From: Gemmataceae bacterium
GTDB lineage: Bacteria; Planctomycetota; Planctomycetia; Gemmatales; Gemmataceae
Reading direction: 5' to 3'
Assembly (NCBI GenBank): GCA_020847555.1
Contig: JADLBT010000023.1
Coordinates: 1-5,998 of the forward strand
Length of the DNA: 5,998 nucleotides
In this document: positions 5,721-5,998 of the stretch, one piece after another
How the letters are laid out: the number at the start of each line of letters is the position of its first letter
Numbering within the stretch: the first letter of the stretch is position 1
Notes under the pieces: generated by a model
Databases searched by the model: none
The model's input: only the letters and a program-made list of their open reading frames with translations
Told to the model about the DNA's origin: nothing
Program-made: the position numbers and the translations under genes

Positions 5721-5998
5721 ATGTTCCGCTGGCCTGTCGAGTTCACGCCGCTGTCGCACGGTGCCGCCGGTCGTCCGCGCCCGGCCACGCTGGAGATCAC
5801 CCCGCGCGGCGCCGTCTTCACGCTCGCCGCGCTGACGCACACCGGGCACCCGGCCCACCTCGCCGTCATCGACGCCTACGTGAAGGGCCAGTTGCGACAG
5901 ACTGACGCGACCGGCCTCGGCCAGGACAGCCGCGTCGTGCTGTCCTCGCTGGCGGCGCCGCTGCTGGCCGCCCACGCGCTCGGCGTCGAACGCCTGAC
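5721..5998 (+). CDS. Hypothetical protein, N-terminal part, runs off the right edge
   Basis: The frame is open from ATG at 5721 to the window end with 92 codons and no stop. I do not recognise the family. The visible part starts MFRWPVEFTPLSHG, then has a possible beta segment TLEITPRGAVFTLAALTHTG (24-43), a helix-like stretch HLAVIDAYVKGQLRQTD (46-62) and an alanine/leucine-rich stretch VVLSSLAAPLLAAHALGVERL (about 72-92). There is no signal peptide or clear metal motif. Support for coding comes from a placed Shine-Dalgarno, GC-rich third codon positions and the same direction and close spacing (51 bases) as ybaK, with which it may be co-transcribed. Confidence 0.6.
   Translation, partial: MFRWPVEFTPLSHGAAGRPRPATLEITPRGAVFTLAALTHTGHPAHLAVIDAYVKGQLRQTDATGLGQDSRVVLSSLAAPLLAAHALGVERL

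Noticed and set aside
1..5998. A defence, mobile or otherwise new multi-gene system
   Set aside because: The genes are housekeeping or stand-alone enzymes in separate transcription units. No integrase, transposase, terminal repeats, repeat-spacer array or toxin-antitoxin pair is visible.

Overview
This is a GC-rich bacterial chromosome segment with ordinary metabolic gene content. No mobile element, CRISPR array, tRNA or rRNA was seen. A luciferase-like flavin/F420-type oxidoreductase, strong GC codon bias and a probably leaderless gene suggest a high-GC lineage such as Chloroflexota (Thermomicrobia-like) or Actinomycetota. That placement is an inference from style and content, not from a marker gene.

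Layout. Bases 1-949 (minus) hold nearly all of an LLM-class oxidoreductase whose last residues lie beyond the left edge. Bases 950-1097 are a short spacer with a possible promoter for that gene and a weak hairpin after glgX. Bases 1098-3257 (minus) encode a complete GlgX-type glycogen debranching enzyme. Bases 3258-3558 form a 301-base divergent intergenic region with a near-perfect 19-base inverted repeat in front of glgX and a CRP-like palindrome in front of the rightward gene. Bases 3559-4962 (plus) encode an exported protein of the vanadium-dependent haloperoxidase/PAP2 family. A 12-bp hairpin follows it. Bases 5151-5669 (plus) encode a YbaK/EbsC-type aminoacyl-tRNA deacylase, probably translated from a leaderless or nearly leaderless mRNA. 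Bases 5721-5998 (plus) hold the start of an unrecognised protein that runs off the right edge.

How they relate. The genes do not form one pathway. glgX trims glycogen for glucose release, the ybaK product clears mischarged tRNA, and the oxidoreductase and the haloperoxidase-like protein have unknown substrates. The most notable points are two. The haloperoxidase homologue keeps every vanadate-binding residue but has leucine in place of the catalytic acid-base histidine of the SGH motif. Its promoter region carries a TGTGA-N6-TCACA palindrome centred exactly where a class II CRP-family activator would sit relative to the best -10 candidate. No obviously new multi-gene system is visible.
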